Below are positions 43,591 through 53,605 of a stretch of DNA of 64,000 nucleotides, piece after piece. Position 1 is the first letter of the stretch; the number at the start of each line of letters is the position of its first letter. The position numbers were made by a program, and so were the translations under genes. The notes under the pieces are model-generated. The model saw only the letters and a program-made list of their open reading frames with translations, was not told the DNA's origin and made no database searches. The DNA is from Paenibacillus koleovorans NBRC 103111. Lineage in GTDB: Bacteria; Bacillota; Bacilli; Paenibacillales; NBRC-103111. The stretch covers positions 1 through 64,000 of the forward strand of contig NZ_BIMA01000009.1 of assembly GCF_004000845.1 (NCBI RefSeq), in the 5' to 3' direction.

Positions 43591-44082
43591 TTCACCTATT
43601 TTTCTAAAAGGCACACCTACATTAATTGAGTATGGTTCTGTAGCACCATTTACAATACAACCTGCCCCCACTACAGATCCTTCTTTTATAGTAGATCCTT
43701 TCAAAACCTTCACCCCTGCGCCTAACCAACAATCTTCTTCAATTACAATAGGCTTATTAATCATTTTCTGTTCTTGAATTCTCCTATCTCTTGATATGCC
43801 ATGATCCGAATCAATAATGTAACATTGTGCAGCAATAAGAGTATTAGCCTCGATTGTAACTGACTCACCCGAGAAAATTATTGTATCTTTCCCAATTGCA
43901 ACATTGTCACCTAATATAATTTTACCATTTCCAGATATTTGTACTCCTGAATAAAGTTTTACGTTCCTTCCCCAGATAATGTGAGTTGCTTGAATATCTA
44001 CCATCCCTAGCACTTTAACTTTGGCACCATACTTTAAATAAATTTTTAACTCTTGAAATTTACTAGCTAATTTATTTATCAT
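43582..44082 (-). CDS. Hexapeptide-repeat acyltransferase
   Basis: The 166-residue protein is a left-handed beta-helix acyltransferase: isoleucine/valine-led hexapeptides run through most of its length (VQISGNGKIILGDNVAIG, IVIEEDCWLGAGVKVLKG, GSVVGAGCIVNG). A short alpha-helical start precedes them. The HG in DSDHGISRD is the likely catalytic histidine region. It would O-acetylate a sugar residue of the polysaccharide. Its start overlaps the flippase stop by four bases. The acceptor is unknown. Confidence 0.85.
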   Translation of the reverse strand: MINKLASKFQELKIYLKYGAKVKVLGMVDIQATHIIWGRNVKLYSGVQISGNGKIILGDNVAIGKDTIIFSGESVTIEANTLIAAQCYIIDSDHGISRDRRIQEQKMINKPIVIEEDCWLGAGVKVLKGSTIKEGSVVGAGCIVNGATEPYSINVGVPFRKIGERK

Positions 44083-45419
44083 CTTCCCCCACCTTTACGA
44101 ATATACCTTTCTAGCCATACAGTTTGTCCAATACAATAAGGAAGCAATGAAACAGAATGTGCTAATATAACTCCATAGTAGGTTGGAAACAAACTTGTAA
44201 ATATTATAGTTAACGGAAATATCAAACAAGCCCCTACTGTCATCAACACAAACTGCCATTTCATTTCGTTTAGTCCACTACAAATTGAAGCATATATACC
44301 CGACCATATCATTATTCCTTGTTCAATCGCAAATAATATCATTATATTTTTGTTTACATTAATAGAATTCTCTTTCAACCAGACATCAAACAAATCCTGC
44401 ATGATTGGAAAAAAAGCAAATTGCGCAACAATAAAAATTACTGCAATTAATTGCAACACTCTTGTTGTTTTTTTAATCCATCGATAGTCATTTTCGGATT
44501 TTGCTTTTGTGATAGCAGACCATATTGGGAGAGTGATCAAAGAATAGACCGCAGTACTCAACGAAAAAATTTTAAAATATACGTTATACTCAACCACATA
44601 TATACTTCCTATTAACCATGTAATCAAAAAAATACTAGTATTGTTTATTATCATTGCTTCCAATTGTAGACCCAAAAAGACGCCGCCTACTTTCAATGTA
44701 TCTATTGCATACACCATATCAAAATAACGTATACTTGGTAACACGGCTTTTAGACGAGTTAAAAAAACAATTATAGTTGCAGTAAGTAATGGTAAATTTA
44801 CAGAAAATAAATACACTAGTGCCAGAAGAATTATATTATAACTATCCCCATTGATATTACATATAGAAACAAATATTAAGATAAAAATGTTAGTTATAAG
44901 AGTTAACAAATTAGGTATTGATGATTCTTGTAAAGCATATAAAATTGATGAAACTAATCGTAGTATAAATTGCAACATGATACCCACTATTACAATAATA
45001 ATTGCTATTCTTAGTTCATCTGCATTGATTATTTGATCAGAAATATCAAAAACTTTATTCCAAGGAATCGTTAGAGAAATCAAAAAAATGATACTAAAAA
45101 CACCTAAAGCAACTACAGTCAAAAAAATGTAGGCAGATGAAATATATTTTCTGGTCCCCATTTCATCATTTTTAGCAATCGTAACTACTATGCGATTTCT
45201 TAGCCCATTACCGATTCCTAAATCAAAATTTAAAATCCAGCTCAACACAGAAAGTATTGTAAACCAAACACCTAGCAATTTATTATCTTCAAAGTATCTC
45301 ATGTACGCAGGTATTGTAAGAAAACCAATTAATATAGCAAATCCTTTAACTAATACGCTATTGATGACATTAGATATAACCCTTCTTGTATTGCCACTAA
45401 ATTGTCTAAGTTTTCTCAT
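44079..45419 (-). CDS. Second Wzx-like polysaccharide flippase
   Basis: The 446-residue protein has about 12 membrane segments and a PST/Wzx-type start ([22 protein letters not shown]). The sentence [20 protein letters not shown] and [16 protein letters not shown]-like part ([15 protein letters not shown]) are typical of this family in AT-rich Gram-positive loci. It should flip the system B repeat unit. The gene overlaps the upstream acetyltransferase by 14 bases and the downstream one by four. It is much more AT-rich than the core genes. Confidence 0.87.
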   Translation of the reverse strand: MRKLRQFSGNTRRVISNVINSVLVKGFAILIGFLTIPAYMRYFEDNKLLGVWFTILSVLSWILNFDLGIGNGLRNRIVVTIAKNDEMGTRKYISSAYIFLTVVALGVFSIIFLISLTIPWNKVFDISDQIINADELRIAIIIVIVGIMLQFILRLVSSILYALQESSIPNLLTLITNIFILIFVSICNINGDSYNIILLALVYLFSVNLPLLTATIIVFLTRLKAVLPSIRYFDMVYAIDTLKVGGVFLGLQLEAMIINNTSIFLITWLIGSIYVVEYNVYFKIFSLSTAVYSLITLPIWSAITKAKSENDYRWIKKTTRVLQLIAVIFIVAQFAFFPIMQDLFDVWLKENSINVNKNIMILFAIEQGIMIWSGIYASICSGLNEMKWQFVLMTVGACLIFPLTIIFTSLFPTYYGVILAHSVSLLPYCIGQTVWLERYIRKGGGR

Positions 45420-46101
45420 TACTATTTAGGACCTCTATTAATTTCGTTATGTCTTCGAAATAATCCGCATGTTTATTTATCCATGCCTTATCTTTATTCC
45501 ACCACTTTAATTCCATTAAGAATGAAATTATATTATCTTCAAATCGGTTTCGAATAACTTCTGCAGGCACTCCTCCAACAATTGCATATGCTGGGACATC
45601 CTTTGTTACAACTGCACCAGCTGCAACAATTGCACCATCTCCAATGTTTACTCCTTCAATCAATGTTACATGGGAAGCAATCCATACATCATTCCCTATA
45701 ATAACGGAATAATTTTTATTCTCATCTGCATAACGGAACTCTTCAAACTTTTGCTTGTTTACATACGTAAATCCATATTGTTGTTTCAAAGAATAAAATG
45801 ACGGGTGGATTGATACAATAGTTGAAGTTGGATGTTGTCCACTAATAATCTTTACTCCCGGTGCTAATGCAGTATATTTTCCAATTTTAGCATTAATTAT
45901 CTCTGAATCTCTACTAATTCCAGATCCATATCCTAATTCCACATTATTCACCCAAGCATGCTTGGCAATTGTATTATATCCTTCACATTTAATATTAGAA
46001 ACAATTCTTGATGGCCAAACTTTACAAGTTTTATCTATTTTATATTTCTTTGTTGAGTACCAGTAAAATATTTTGTTTATAATTTTCTTTGCAATGTACA
46101 T
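45406..46101 (-). CDS. CatB-related O-acetyltransferase
   Basis: The protein (about 231 residues) has hexapeptide repeats and the CatB/xenobiotic acetyltransferase features [19 protein letters not shown] and [19 protein letters not shown]. It ends in a helical tail ([20 protein letters not shown]). The catalytic histidine is in GQHPTS. The ATG at 46101 follows GAAGAGGG; a start at 46137 has no ribosome-binding site. A clear paralogue lies at 51516-52151, with the same GNDVW and KWW(N/E)KD(K/M)xWIxxHAxYF elements. It probably O-acetylates a repeat-unit sugar. Confidence 0.87.
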   Translation of the reverse strand: MYIAKKIINKIFYWYSTKKYKIDKTCKVWPSRIVSNIKCEGYNTIAKHAWVNNVELGYGSGISRDSEIINAKIGKYTALAPGVKIISGQHPTSTIVSIHPSFYSLKQQYGFTYVNKQKFEEFRYADENKNYSVIIGNDVWIASHVTLIEGVNIGDGAIVAAGAVVTKDVPAYAIVGGVPAEVIRNRFEDNIISFLMELKWWNKDKAWINKHADYFEDITKLIEVLNSNEKT

Positions 46102-46614
46102 ATAAATTTCTGCCCTCTTCCATTTCATGTCTAGCATGCTTTGTGAGGTGACAATTTCTAAAAGAAAAACTTAGTATCTCATTTTTTAAATATATTTTTC
46201 GTATTAGGTGCACGATTAGTGTAATGATATGAGTGTATTTAATAACTAAGTAAATCCCCTTTAACTACCACCTATCCATTTCATGTAAAGAGCAATATGC
46301 CCTTCATCCTATTGTGATTTATCGAAAAATGCTTTCAATCTGAACGAATTAAGGAGGAGATTGTTATTCCCAAATCAATTAAGGTATTACAATTGAGAAA
46401 TGGATCTTATAGCGGATCCAAATTATTGCTTTACATAGGGTATGAGGTACGGATTGGAATGGAGGTTGGAAACGTTCCCGGCGCAACCTAATTTCATAGA
46501 TTAGAATAATCCACATGAGTAGAAATAATGTGAACTGCTGCATCCATGCTAAATAAATGAGGTAACTGATATGCATTAGAAGTAGAAGGCTGTACTTGAA
46601 GCCCTGCTGCAGAT
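46102..46614. other. AT-rich gap of about 510 bases with only doubtful coding content
   Basis: I see no solid gene here. A minus-strand open frame of 79 codons (46379-46618) begins with TTG overlapping the stop of the gene at 46615 and lacks a ribosome-binding site; its first half is hydrophobic (YSLLLLMHISYLIYLAWMQ). On the plus strand, AAGGAGGAG at about 46351 precedes a frame without a standard start codon. It may be decayed sequence left by rearrangement in a variable region. Confidence 0.5.
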
Positions 46615-46618
46615 TCAA
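46379..46618 (-). pseudogene. Doubtful 79-codon hydrophobic reading frame, possibly a relic
   Basis: The frame encodes one or two hydrophobic segments and a basic end (RLRRERFQPPFQSV), with a TTG start and no ribosome-binding site. It could be a remnant of a membrane protein such as a polymerase, or chance. It resembles nothing I know. Confidence 0.25.
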
Positions 46619-47427
46619 AATATTTTATATTTCAAGTTTAGACATATTAAATATTGCTTAATACATGAAATGATATTAACATCTGGTGTTTTATGCAAAA
46701 ACAATATAGGAGAATATTTTTCCGTATGATATGGTACTAAAAATTCATTCCCATATCTTTTATACCATTCTGGATATTTTCCTCTCTGAGTAGGATCCAG
46801 ATGAGCAAATATCATTTCTTTTTTGCATAACAAGCTTAATATTGATTGATCCTCTCTATGCGACACAAATTTTCTTCCAGTTCCCTCTATATTATGCTGC
46901 CCTTCTTCTGGTGAAATCAAATTATAATCACAACAAAGAGTTAACCATCTCTTTACAAACGCTCGAGTTTCTTTACAATTAATAGTCAAAAAGAAGGTGG
47001 CTTGTATTTGGTTAGAATATTTATAACTATCTGTATCACAATTCATATTTCTAAAACAGGACGGCTTAGTGAAACACACTTCCAATAATGGAATGTCAGA
47101 TACCCATATTTTTTTTTCAGAATCAATCGTTTCTATTAAAGTGTTAATATTTCTTAAAAAAAAAGCTCCTGAATCACTGTAAAAAATAATATCTCCTTCA
47201 TCGCACTCTTCCATAACCTTCAATATAAAGTATGGTTTCCATAGCCATAGGCCATTACCACGTTTGACATCCAATATATATTTGTTCCTTTTTTTAAAAT
47301 CCTTGTCGATATCTTCAGGACCAAAAGAATAAACTTTATCTAGTTTACCAATGTATTTCCCCGTCCAACTATTGAACTTCTGTGTGCGTTTATATTTTTC
47401 ATCAGCATAATTAATAAGTATTTTCAT
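46615..47427 (-). CDS. Putative capsular glycosyltransferase (270 residues)
   Basis: The protein has WLWKPYFILKVMEECDEGD followed by IIFYSDSGAFFLRNI, whose YSDSG resembles the metal-binding DxD-type motif of GT-A enzymes found in capsule loci. Later EDQSILSLLCKKE and a Tyr/Lys-rich end follow. There are no membrane segments. The pattern fits a family of Gram-positive polysaccharide glycosyltransferases of unknown linkage. It lies between an acetyltransferase and the CatB-like gene in the AT-rich part of system B. Confidence 0.7.
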   Translation of the reverse strand: MKILINYADEKYKRTQKFNSWTGKYIGKLDKVYSFGPEDIDKDFKKRNKYILDVKRGNGLWLWKPYFILKVMEECDEGDIIFYSDSGAFFLRNINTLIETIDSEKKIWVSDIPLLEVCFTKPSCFRNMNCDTDSYKYSNQIQATFFLTINCKETRAFVKRWLTLCCDYNLISPEEGQHNIEGTGRKFVSHREDQSILSLLCKKEMIFAHLDPTQRGKYPEWYKRYGNEFLVPYHTEKYSPILFLHKTPDVNIISCIKQYLICLNLKYKIF

Positions 47428-47501
47428 AATGTCCCCATTATATAAAATTCAATTATTAATTAAATAGAATTCATATACACAGTAAAATAATTTGAATTCT
47501 A

Positions 47502-48080
47502 TTACTTTAACTTTTTGACTACTCTTCCTGGATTTCCAACAATAACACTATTATCCTCAAATGTTCCACTCACAACCGCCCCAGCACCTACTACGGAACC
47601 ATCTCCAATTATTGTACCTTTCAAAATAATTGTATTACAGCCAATAAAACAATTTTTCCCAATCCTAATCTCTTTTGTCGGGATAATGTCATTATCTACT
47701 GGCCCGACAGAATCGAACATTAGTCTATTTCGCTCTTCCCACTCTATAGGGTGGAAATCGTTATCTAGTATTTTGCAATTCCCCCCAATTGCAGTGTTTT
47801 CTCCTATATACACGCCCTTCCTCGCATAAATTGTCGCTCCAGAAATACCGACATTATCACCAATTAATATTTTAGCCTCAGCAGTGCGGGTAACAATAAT
47901 AGTACGACTGTAGAGTCCAACTAAATTTGAAATAAATGATGATTTAATTGTAACATTATTACCAATTTGTATAGAGGCCCCCTTCTTGTTGAATATAAGA
48001 GGACAACCTTTCAGATTGAGTTTCTTGCCATACTTTATGTTAAGCAGTTTAAGAATGATCTTATAATAGTTGCAATTCAT
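47502..48080 (-). CDS. Hexapeptide-repeat O-acetyltransferase (NodL/WcaF-like)
   Basis: The protein (192 residues from the ATG at 48080) consists of hexapeptide repeats (IQIGNNVTIKSSFISNL, ILIGDNVGISGATIYAR, IGKNCFIGCNTIILKG) and a C-terminal VVGAGAVVSGTFEDNSVI. The DNDFHPIE segment holds the likely catalytic histidine. The ATG follows AGAGAG; an upstream TTG at 48101 is a weaker alternative. It is a typical sugar O-acetyltransferase of serotype loci; the acceptor is unknown. Confidence 0.85.
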   Translation of the reverse strand: MNCNYYKIILKLLNIKYGKKLNLKGCPLIFNKKGASIQIGNNVTIKSSFISNLVGLYSRTIIVTRTAEAKILIGDNVGISGATIYARKGVYIGENTAIGGNCKILDNDFHPIEWEERNRLMFDSVGPVDNDIIPTKEIRIGKNCFIGCNTIILKGTIIGDGSVVGAGAVVSGTFEDNSVIVGNPGRVVKKLK

Positions 48081-48226
48081 AGCATTTGTTCTCTCTTTCA
48101 ATTAATCTCATTTAACACATTATAACTTCATTAAGAATAATAATCAGATAAAAACAATCATATTTCATACTAAGAAGTTCTTCTCATCTTTGCAAAAATG
48201 TTTTCCGAGACAAAATCAGTATTCGA

Positions 48227-49378
48227 TCATTTTTTGAAGTTTAATGACCATTTATAGTTTGCTATTCCCGGAATTGAATAAATCACAACTGCAAACAAGA
48301 ATAACAAAGTAATACATATAAGTACAGTTAGTATTAACTTACTTTGTTTATTGAATCGATTTACCACATCAATTATAATGAAAGGTTGAAACATTTTATA
48401 ATAAAGTTCTATTCTACTTCCCCAATTTAGATGCAAAGCCAAGAAAGCCAAAGAAAAGTATATCATCTGAAGAGTTTCAAGTAATTCAGTTCTTTCTTTA
48501 TTTTCAGAATTGGATTTGCTTATAACTAAAAAGCAATATACAATAAATAACACAGTAATAACTCTAGAATGTTTAGCCGAACTTAAGAAATTATTTGTCG
48601 AGTCCATATATGAATAAAGTCCATTAGATAAAGTACCCAATAAAGAAAAAATAGCCTGAAAATCAATGAAATTCCCTAAAATAAGGCACATTATCGGCAC
48701 TAAGATTTTCGTAATTTTAGAAATATACCTTTTTCTTATTATTAATTTCCTCAATAATTCAATAACAATCACCAAAATCGAGGCATAATGATTAAAAAAT
48801 GCAAGAATCGCCAGAAGCAACCACCATCTATCCCTTTCCTTTTCTGAAAGAGAATAATAGTAAAAAATAATTGCCATTGCAGAAGCTTGTCTCATTACAG
48901 TAAATACGCTGCTGTATGTCAAGAAAAAGTATCCAGCAATATATAAAACTGTGCTATTAACATCATTAAAATAATTTCGCAGGGCTTTTACAATAACTAT
49001 ACCTTGAAACATAGCATAGAGTAAAAATAGAAACTTATAATTTAACTCAAAAGTTAATCCGATGGTCCTGAACAAAATGAAAAAAGGTTCTTTTTCAGAC
49101 AAGAATCCATACCAAGCACCTGCCCCATACCCCAGATCATAAAACGCCCTGTATGATTCATCGTCTGCTCCACCAAAGTCACGCAATCCTAACAATAACA
49201 CCTGCGCAACTGCAAAAGACACTATTAATAGAAAATTATTCGATATTTTTTCGTTTTTTGGAATCAATTCATTTCTGCTTATATCTCTATATCCCTTATA
49301 TTCTGGCCTTATCTTAATAATACAAAATAGAGGAACAACTAATATGATAAACGCAGTTACAAATATATGAATTGCCAC
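48227..49378 (-). CDS. EpsG-family polysaccharide polymerase
   Basis: The 383-residue protein has about ten membrane segments and the EpsG-like signature near the start (LLLGLRDFGGADDESYRAFY), followed by EPFFILFRTIGLTF and YSSVFTVMRQASAMAIIFYY. These are typical of EpsG/Wzy enzymes. It would polymerise the system B repeat unit outside the membrane. It is the third polymerase- or ligase-like protein of the window. Strongly AT-rich codon use fits the surrounding island. Confidence 0.85.
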   Translation of the reverse strand: MAIHIFVTAFIILVVPLFCIIKIRPEYKGYRDISRNELIPKNEKISNNFLLIVSFAVAQVLLLGLRDFGGADDESYRAFYDLGYGAGAWYGFLSEKEPFFILFRTIGLTFELNYKFLFLLYAMFQGIVIVKALRNYFNDVNSTVLYIAGYFFLTYSSVFTVMRQASAMAIIFYYYSLSEKERDRWWLLLAILAFFNHYASILVIVIELLRKLIIRKRYISKITKILVPIMCLILGNFIDFQAIFSLLGTLSNGLYSYMDSTNNFLSSAKHSRVITVLFIVYCFLVISKSNSENKERTELLETLQMIYFSLAFLALHLNWGSRIELYYKMFQPFIIIDVVNRFNKQSKLILTVLICITLLFLFAVVIYSIPGIANYKWSLNFKK

Positions 49379-49491
49379 GTTATTGACTCCTCAGTTGTAA
49401 TAAATCAAGCTTCAAGCGCTAGTTTTAATGACCTTTTACACGGCTACCATAGCCCCTAAAAATTTGTGATTTTGGTGGAGATATTAATGTA

Positions 49492-50331
49492 TCAGCAATT
49501 CTTACCTGCAATGATACACCCAATATTCTTTATATACGGTACCAAGAAGTTCCTAAGCCAAGTATGTCCATAATAGGATTTTGTAAAGTAGAACCATGAC
49601 TTTACAGGTAAACCTTTCGGTCCGAAGAGTTTTCTTACTCTAGTCTTTCTTGGTAATGTCGAATCTTTATATGAATTCTCTATTCCATTGCTTTCGCAGA
49701 ATCCTATAAACTGTTTGGCAAGTAAAATATTTATTTTCTTTATTCGCATTCTAAAGGAATAATCGTAATCCCCCATTGCATGCTCATACAATGGATCAAT
49801 TATCCCGACTTGCTTAATGACTTCATGATTTATTAGAAAACAATTCCAATTCGCTAAATCGCATTTTACAAAACAACTATTAGACGGCGATAACATGGAA
49901 CCAATATAGTAGTTCCACTTACCTTTAATAAATGTAGAACCTCCATATGTCTGCTTTAATGTTGACTGCGAGAGTGTACATCCAACAACACCGAGGGGTC
50001 CAGAACGTGAAAATGGCTCATGCATCAGAATCCACATATTTTCAAAAAAATCAACATCATCATTAACCATTAGGTAATAATCGTATCCTATTTCAATTGC
50101 TGCGTTCATGACTTTGTACATACCACGACTCCAGAACAGACTTCCTGAACCTTCTAATAAAATAGTGTTTGGATATTTTTCGCCGATTGCTTTTACCGTT
50201 CCATCAGAAGAGTTATCATCACAAACAAACAAATCAAACTGTGGTATGTTCTTCTGTTTGTGAAGACGCTCGATGCATCGCAAAGTTTTTTCTTTACGAT
50301 TAAAACATGTTAACATTATTGCCAGCCTCAT
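49492..50331 (-). CDS. Glycosyltransferase family 2 protein
   Basis: The GT-A enzyme (279 residues) starts MRLAIMLTCFNRKEKTLRCI, has CDDNSSDGTVKAIGEKYPN, and the metal-binding VNDDVDFFENMW. These are the standard GT2 elements. The ATG at 50331 follows GGGAG; a start at 50346 is less likely. It would transfer a sugar onto the lipid-linked repeat unit. The donor is unknown. It lies next to another GT-A gene in the island. Confidence 0.88.
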   Translation of the reverse strand: MRLAIMLTCFNRKEKTLRCIERLHKQKNIPQFDLFVCDDNSSDGTVKAIGEKYPNTILLEGSGSLFWSRGMYKVMNAAIEIGYDYYLMVNDDVDFFENMWILMHEPFSRSGPLGVVGCTLSQSTLKQTYGGSTFIKGKWNYYIGSMLSPSNSCFVKCDLANWNCFLINHEVIKQVGIIDPLYEHAMGDYDYSFRMRIKKINILLAKQFIGFCESNGIENSYKDSTLPRKTRVRKLFGPKGLPVKSWFYFTKSYYGHTWLRNFLVPYIKNIGCIIAGKNC

Positions 50332-50360
50332 GATTATGTCTCCCATTAAGACCTAACTCT

Positions 50361-51512
50361 TTATTTTACTCTGATCTTATTAAAAATTTCGTGTGCTATA
50401 ATATCCATAAAATTCCTTTTTAATAACACTATTCCACGAGTATCATATGCCCATTGAGTCAATGAACGATGTTTATTCCTTACAATTGTTGCTGCTTCAA
50501 AAGTATCATAGAGATAAATGTCATTTCCAGGAACTCCGTAAACCACATTCATGTCCCAAGGTCTCATTTGTAGCCCAAAACTCTTTACAACTTTATATGG
50601 CATAGAGATCGTATTAAGAATATACCTCGACTCTAAATTTCTTTTTTTTCCATATAAATCTACGCATAGCTCTTCTTCAGGCACGTTCAGTAAGTAACTC
50701 ATCTTTGAATTTTCAAAATATGCATCGTACACACTAGCATCCGACATACTGTTAGGGAATTTATAGTCATAAGTATCTCCCATTAAAAGAGAAACCTGCA
50801 TTTTATTCGTGCTATATTTATAATGTGTCCCTTGATCTGCAAAATTAGTACTTAAAGACGTATATGGATACACAAAGTATTTGTTTTGATCGATACAATA
50901 TTGAATATGATACTTCAACCATGAGGTTTCCGGCCACGCTAAAACATCGCTTGGTACTTTTGCTGAATTTAAATTTTTATAGTCTCCATTTCTATACCAG
51001 GAATAAAAGTCATTCCACTGCTTTTTCAGCCAGACCTGCCCCCAAGATTGAGGATATTGCATAAAAAACGCATCATAATTGGTCTGAATTGGATAAAATG
51101 GCCTATCTGCATTTGCATTCCAATGGTGTGTATATAAGGATATACCAGCAACAAAATCTGATTCAGCATAAAATTCTGCTGCTTTTTTTGAATAACTGAA
51201 AAAAGCTGGGGAAACGCAAATATCATCTTCTAGAACAATTACTGCTTCAAATCCATATTCATTTAGATAATTTCCACAGGTTAAGACATGCTTACGTAAT
51301 CCCAGCCTAGATTCAAACGTACGAACAATTTTTTTCCCGAACTTCCAGCTAAACTGGTTAGCATAATTTTCAACACAATCAGTCCCACTATTATCAATAC
51401 TAATAATCAAATCTACATCTTCGTCATAATAGGCACTATTTAGTGAGGATAAAAGCCGATCTATACTGTTTACCCGATTATAACCAATTACTACAATTCC
51501 AAATCTACTCAT
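50361..51512 (-). CDS. GT-A type glycosyltransferase
   Basis: The 383-residue protein starts MSRFGIVVIGYNRVNSIDRLL and has IISIDNSGTDCVENY and the metal-site region FEAVIVLEDDICVSPAFFSY, as in GT2-like sugar transferases. The second half includes GTHYKYSTNK and an unclassified C-terminus. It likely adds a sugar to the repeat unit. Four bases separate its start from the upstream acetyltransferase stop, so it is co-transcribed. Confidence 0.83.
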   Translation of the reverse strand: MSRFGIVVIGYNRVNSIDRLLSSLNSAYYDEDVDLIISIDNSGTDCVENYANQFSWKFGKKIVRTFESRLGLRKHVLTCGNYLNEYGFEAVIVLEDDICVSPAFFSYSKKAAEFYAESDFVAGISLYTHHWNANADRPFYPIQTNYDAFFMQYPQSWGQVWLKKQWNDFYSWYRNGDYKNLNSAKVPSDVLAWPETSWLKYHIQYCIDQNKYFVYPYTSLSTNFADQGTHYKYSTNKMQVSLLMGDTYDYKFPNSMSDASVYDAYFENSKMSYLLNVPEEELCVDLYGKKRNLESRYILNTISMPYKVVKSFGLQMRPWDMNVVYGVPGNDIYLYDTFEAATIVRNKHRSLTQWAYDTRGIVLLKRNFMDIIAHEIFNKIRVK

Positions 51513-51515
51513 TGG

Positions 51516-52151
51516 CTACATTCTCTCACTCTCTAAGATTTGTTTCAATTTTTCAATATCGGTAAAATATTTTGCATGTTCCGAAATCCAATCCATATCT
51601 TTTTCCCACCACTTCAATTTAAGTAGCCAATCTATTTCGTCAGTCTCAAATCTATATTTTATAACCCTTGCCGGTATACCACCTACAACAGCGTATGCAG
51701 GCACATTCTTAGTTACAACTGCCCCAGCCGCTATAATTGCCCCATCTCCGATTCTAATGCCAGCTATCAAAAGAGTATTATATCCAACCCAAACATCATT
51801 ACCGATTTCTACATAATATTTTTTCTCTTTATCCGCATATTCAAACTCACTAAATAGCATATGACTCACATATGAAAACCCAGTTGGCGTTCTTATAGAA
51901 TAGAATGCAGGATGGGTTGAAATAAATTTGTTAGTTGGATGATTTCCAAATACCACTTGAACCTTTGGAGCAATAGAACTATATCTACCTATTTTACAAT
52001 TATTGAGTTTACTAAATGAAGAAACATAGCTTCCAAATCCTAATGAAGAATTAACAATAGTAGCAAATTTAGAAACTGAATTGGCTCCTTCAAAATTAGA
52101 GTTTCTAACTCTGCTTAAGATACTTATATGATTTTTTTTATTTATGTTCAT
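51516..52151 (-). CDS. CatB-related O-acetyltransferase, paralogue of the gene at 45406
   Basis: The 211-residue protein has the same hexapeptide core and tail as the protein at 45406-46101: [59 protein letters not shown], and KWWEKDMDWISEHAKYF. The catalytic histidine is in GNHPTN. The two probably acetylate different positions of the same polysaccharide, or arose by duplication within the island. It follows a GT4 gene by two bases. Confidence 0.87.
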   Translation of the reverse strand: MNINKKNHISILSRVRNSNFEGANSVSKFATIVNSSLGFGSYVSSFSKLNNCKIGRYSSIAPKVQVVFGNHPTNKFISTHPAFYSIRTPTGFSYVSHMLFSEFEYADKEKKYYVEIGNDVWVGYNTLLIAGIRIGDGAIIAAGAVVTKNVPAYAVVGGIPARVIKYRFETDEIDWLLKLKWWEKDMDWISEHAKYFTDIEKLKQILESERM

Positions 52152-52153
52152 GC

Positions 52154-53368
52154 TTAAATCCCTCTATCTTCAATCCAACTTTTTATTCGTTGTGCCTGTA
52201 ATAAGTAATTTTTTTGGCCAATAACAAACTCTTTTGCGCGCTCACCCAGAGTTTTTCTGTCAATATCATCTAATTCCAAACCATACTTAATAGTCTTTAC
52301 AATTCCACAAATACTTTCCTCTTCAAATACAAGCAAATGTTCAAAATATTCTTCCGGTATCCCTTCTAACCGAAAAGTCAGTACTGGAACACCAGAAGCC
52401 ATGTATTCTAAGAGCTTGGATGGAAAACAATATGCCGAAGCTATTTCAGAAGGGAGTCTCATATTAATTAGCATCGTTGCCTGACTCTGCTTAATAAGAA
52501 CGTCCTTTCTTGAGGGTAAAAAACCATAAAAGATTATTCTTGGGTCTTTAGTTGCTGCTTCTATTAAGTATTCCACATCATTTCCACCACCAGTAATCCA
52601 CAATTCCAGATTTGGATCATCAATTTCTTTAAATGCTTTAATCAGTAAATCAAGACCATATTTTCTTTCAATCATTCCAGAGTACATAAGTACCCTTTTT
52701 CTCGTCTTCTTTATCTCTGGAACTGGTAAATCATCAGCATTCCATACCCCTTCCATCAACATCCATTTTCCATCCGGAATCCTTAAAAATTCTGCCATTT
52801 TAGCAGAATATAGAATATACCCATCGAATCTTTTCTGAAGTAGTTTAATTTGAAACCAATCTATTTTTTTTAGAATCGCTTTTACTTTATCTTGTCCTAA
52901 GTCCATGAATTGTGGTAGATCAGTAATAAATAAATATAGTTTTGCTGAAGGAATTATTTTTTTTATCACACAGGCAGTTGCCATAACTGATGAACGCATT
53001 GAATACACAAAAACAGTTACTTCCCCCCTACGATATCTTTCTGCAACCCACTTTCTGGCTTCTTTGATCATGGACCTTTTACATAAAAGCCTATTAATAT
53101 ATTTTATGTTTTTATAGCCAACACTTATATTATAAGCACCTGCTTTATGAGACCATTGAAAAGGCAAAACTATTTTATCTGTGTACGTGGGATATGGAGG
53201 AAGGACACTTCCATTAATAGAATCAAAAACATCACTATAAATATCTTCAATTCCTCGAATTAAATTCACCTGTGATACTTGGGCTGAAGCTAAACTATAA
53301 CCCTTTTTGGACTTATTTATGAACTCCTCATTGCTCTCTAAACAACCAATCCATAATAAATCCTTCAT
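52154..53368 (-). CDS. Glycosyltransferase family 4-like protein
   Basis: The 404-residue protein has the GT-B C-terminal half with RVLMYSGMIERKYGLDLLIKAF, LELWITGGGNDVEYL, and the donor site AYCFPSKLLEYMASGVPVLTF (E-x-type motif in LLEYMASG). The N-terminus, MKDLLWIGCLESNEEFINKS, is common to a capsule-associated subfamily. It would transfer a sugar to the repeat unit. The acceptor is unknown. Confidence 0.85.
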   Translation of the reverse strand: MKDLLWIGCLESNEEFINKSKKGYSLASAQVSQVNLIRGIEDIYSDVFDSINGSVLPPYPTYTDKIVLPFQWSHKAGAYNISVGYKNIKYINRLLCKRSMIKEARKWVAERYRRGEVTVFVYSMRSSVMATACVIKKIIPSAKLYLFITDLPQFMDLGQDKVKAILKKIDWFQIKLLQKRFDGYILYSAKMAEFLRIPDGKWMLMEGVWNADDLPVPEIKKTRKRVLMYSGMIERKYGLDLLIKAFKEIDDPNLELWITGGGNDVEYLIEAATKDPRIIFYGFLPSRKDVLIKQSQATMLINMRLPSEIASAYCFPSKLLEYMASGVPVLTFRLEGIPEEYFEHLLVFEEESICGIVKTIKYGLELDDIDRKTLGERAKEFVIGQKNYLLQAQRIKSWIEDRGI

Positions 53369-53404
53369 AGCTTAATAATCCCTTCCAAAGCAACATTGGC
53401 TTTG

Positions 53405-53590
53405 ATTTTGAATAGTAATTCAACAAACGACAGCGTCAGAGTTCACTGATTGTTACACCAGAAAATTGTTTCATTCGTCCTTTGGCTAACATATTGAAAG
53501 TTTTAGCACATGGTTCTCGCTTTCCTCTTCTTACTATGTAGATCTTAATTTGTCCCCAGTTTGTACTGCTTCTAATGGCTACACCATTGC
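53405..53590 (-). pseudogene. Fragment of an unrelated coding sequence without a start codon
   Basis: In the 237-base gap between two GT4 genes a minus-strand frame reads DHSNGVAIRSSTNWGQIKIY, then IVRRGKREPCAKTFNMLAKG and RMKQFSGVTISEL, then stops. The composition is protein-like, but there is no ATG, GTG or TTG in frame before an internal methionine. I do not recognise it. It looks like the 3' end of a lost gene, so this junction was probably rearranged. Confidence 0.4.
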
Positions 53591-53605
53591 TGTGGTCAAC
53601 TGTAT

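Noticed and set aside
43505-43777. 90-codon plus-strand open frame
   Set aside because: It lies opposite the end of a hexapeptide acyltransferase and has no ribosome-binding site; composition fits an antisense shadow.
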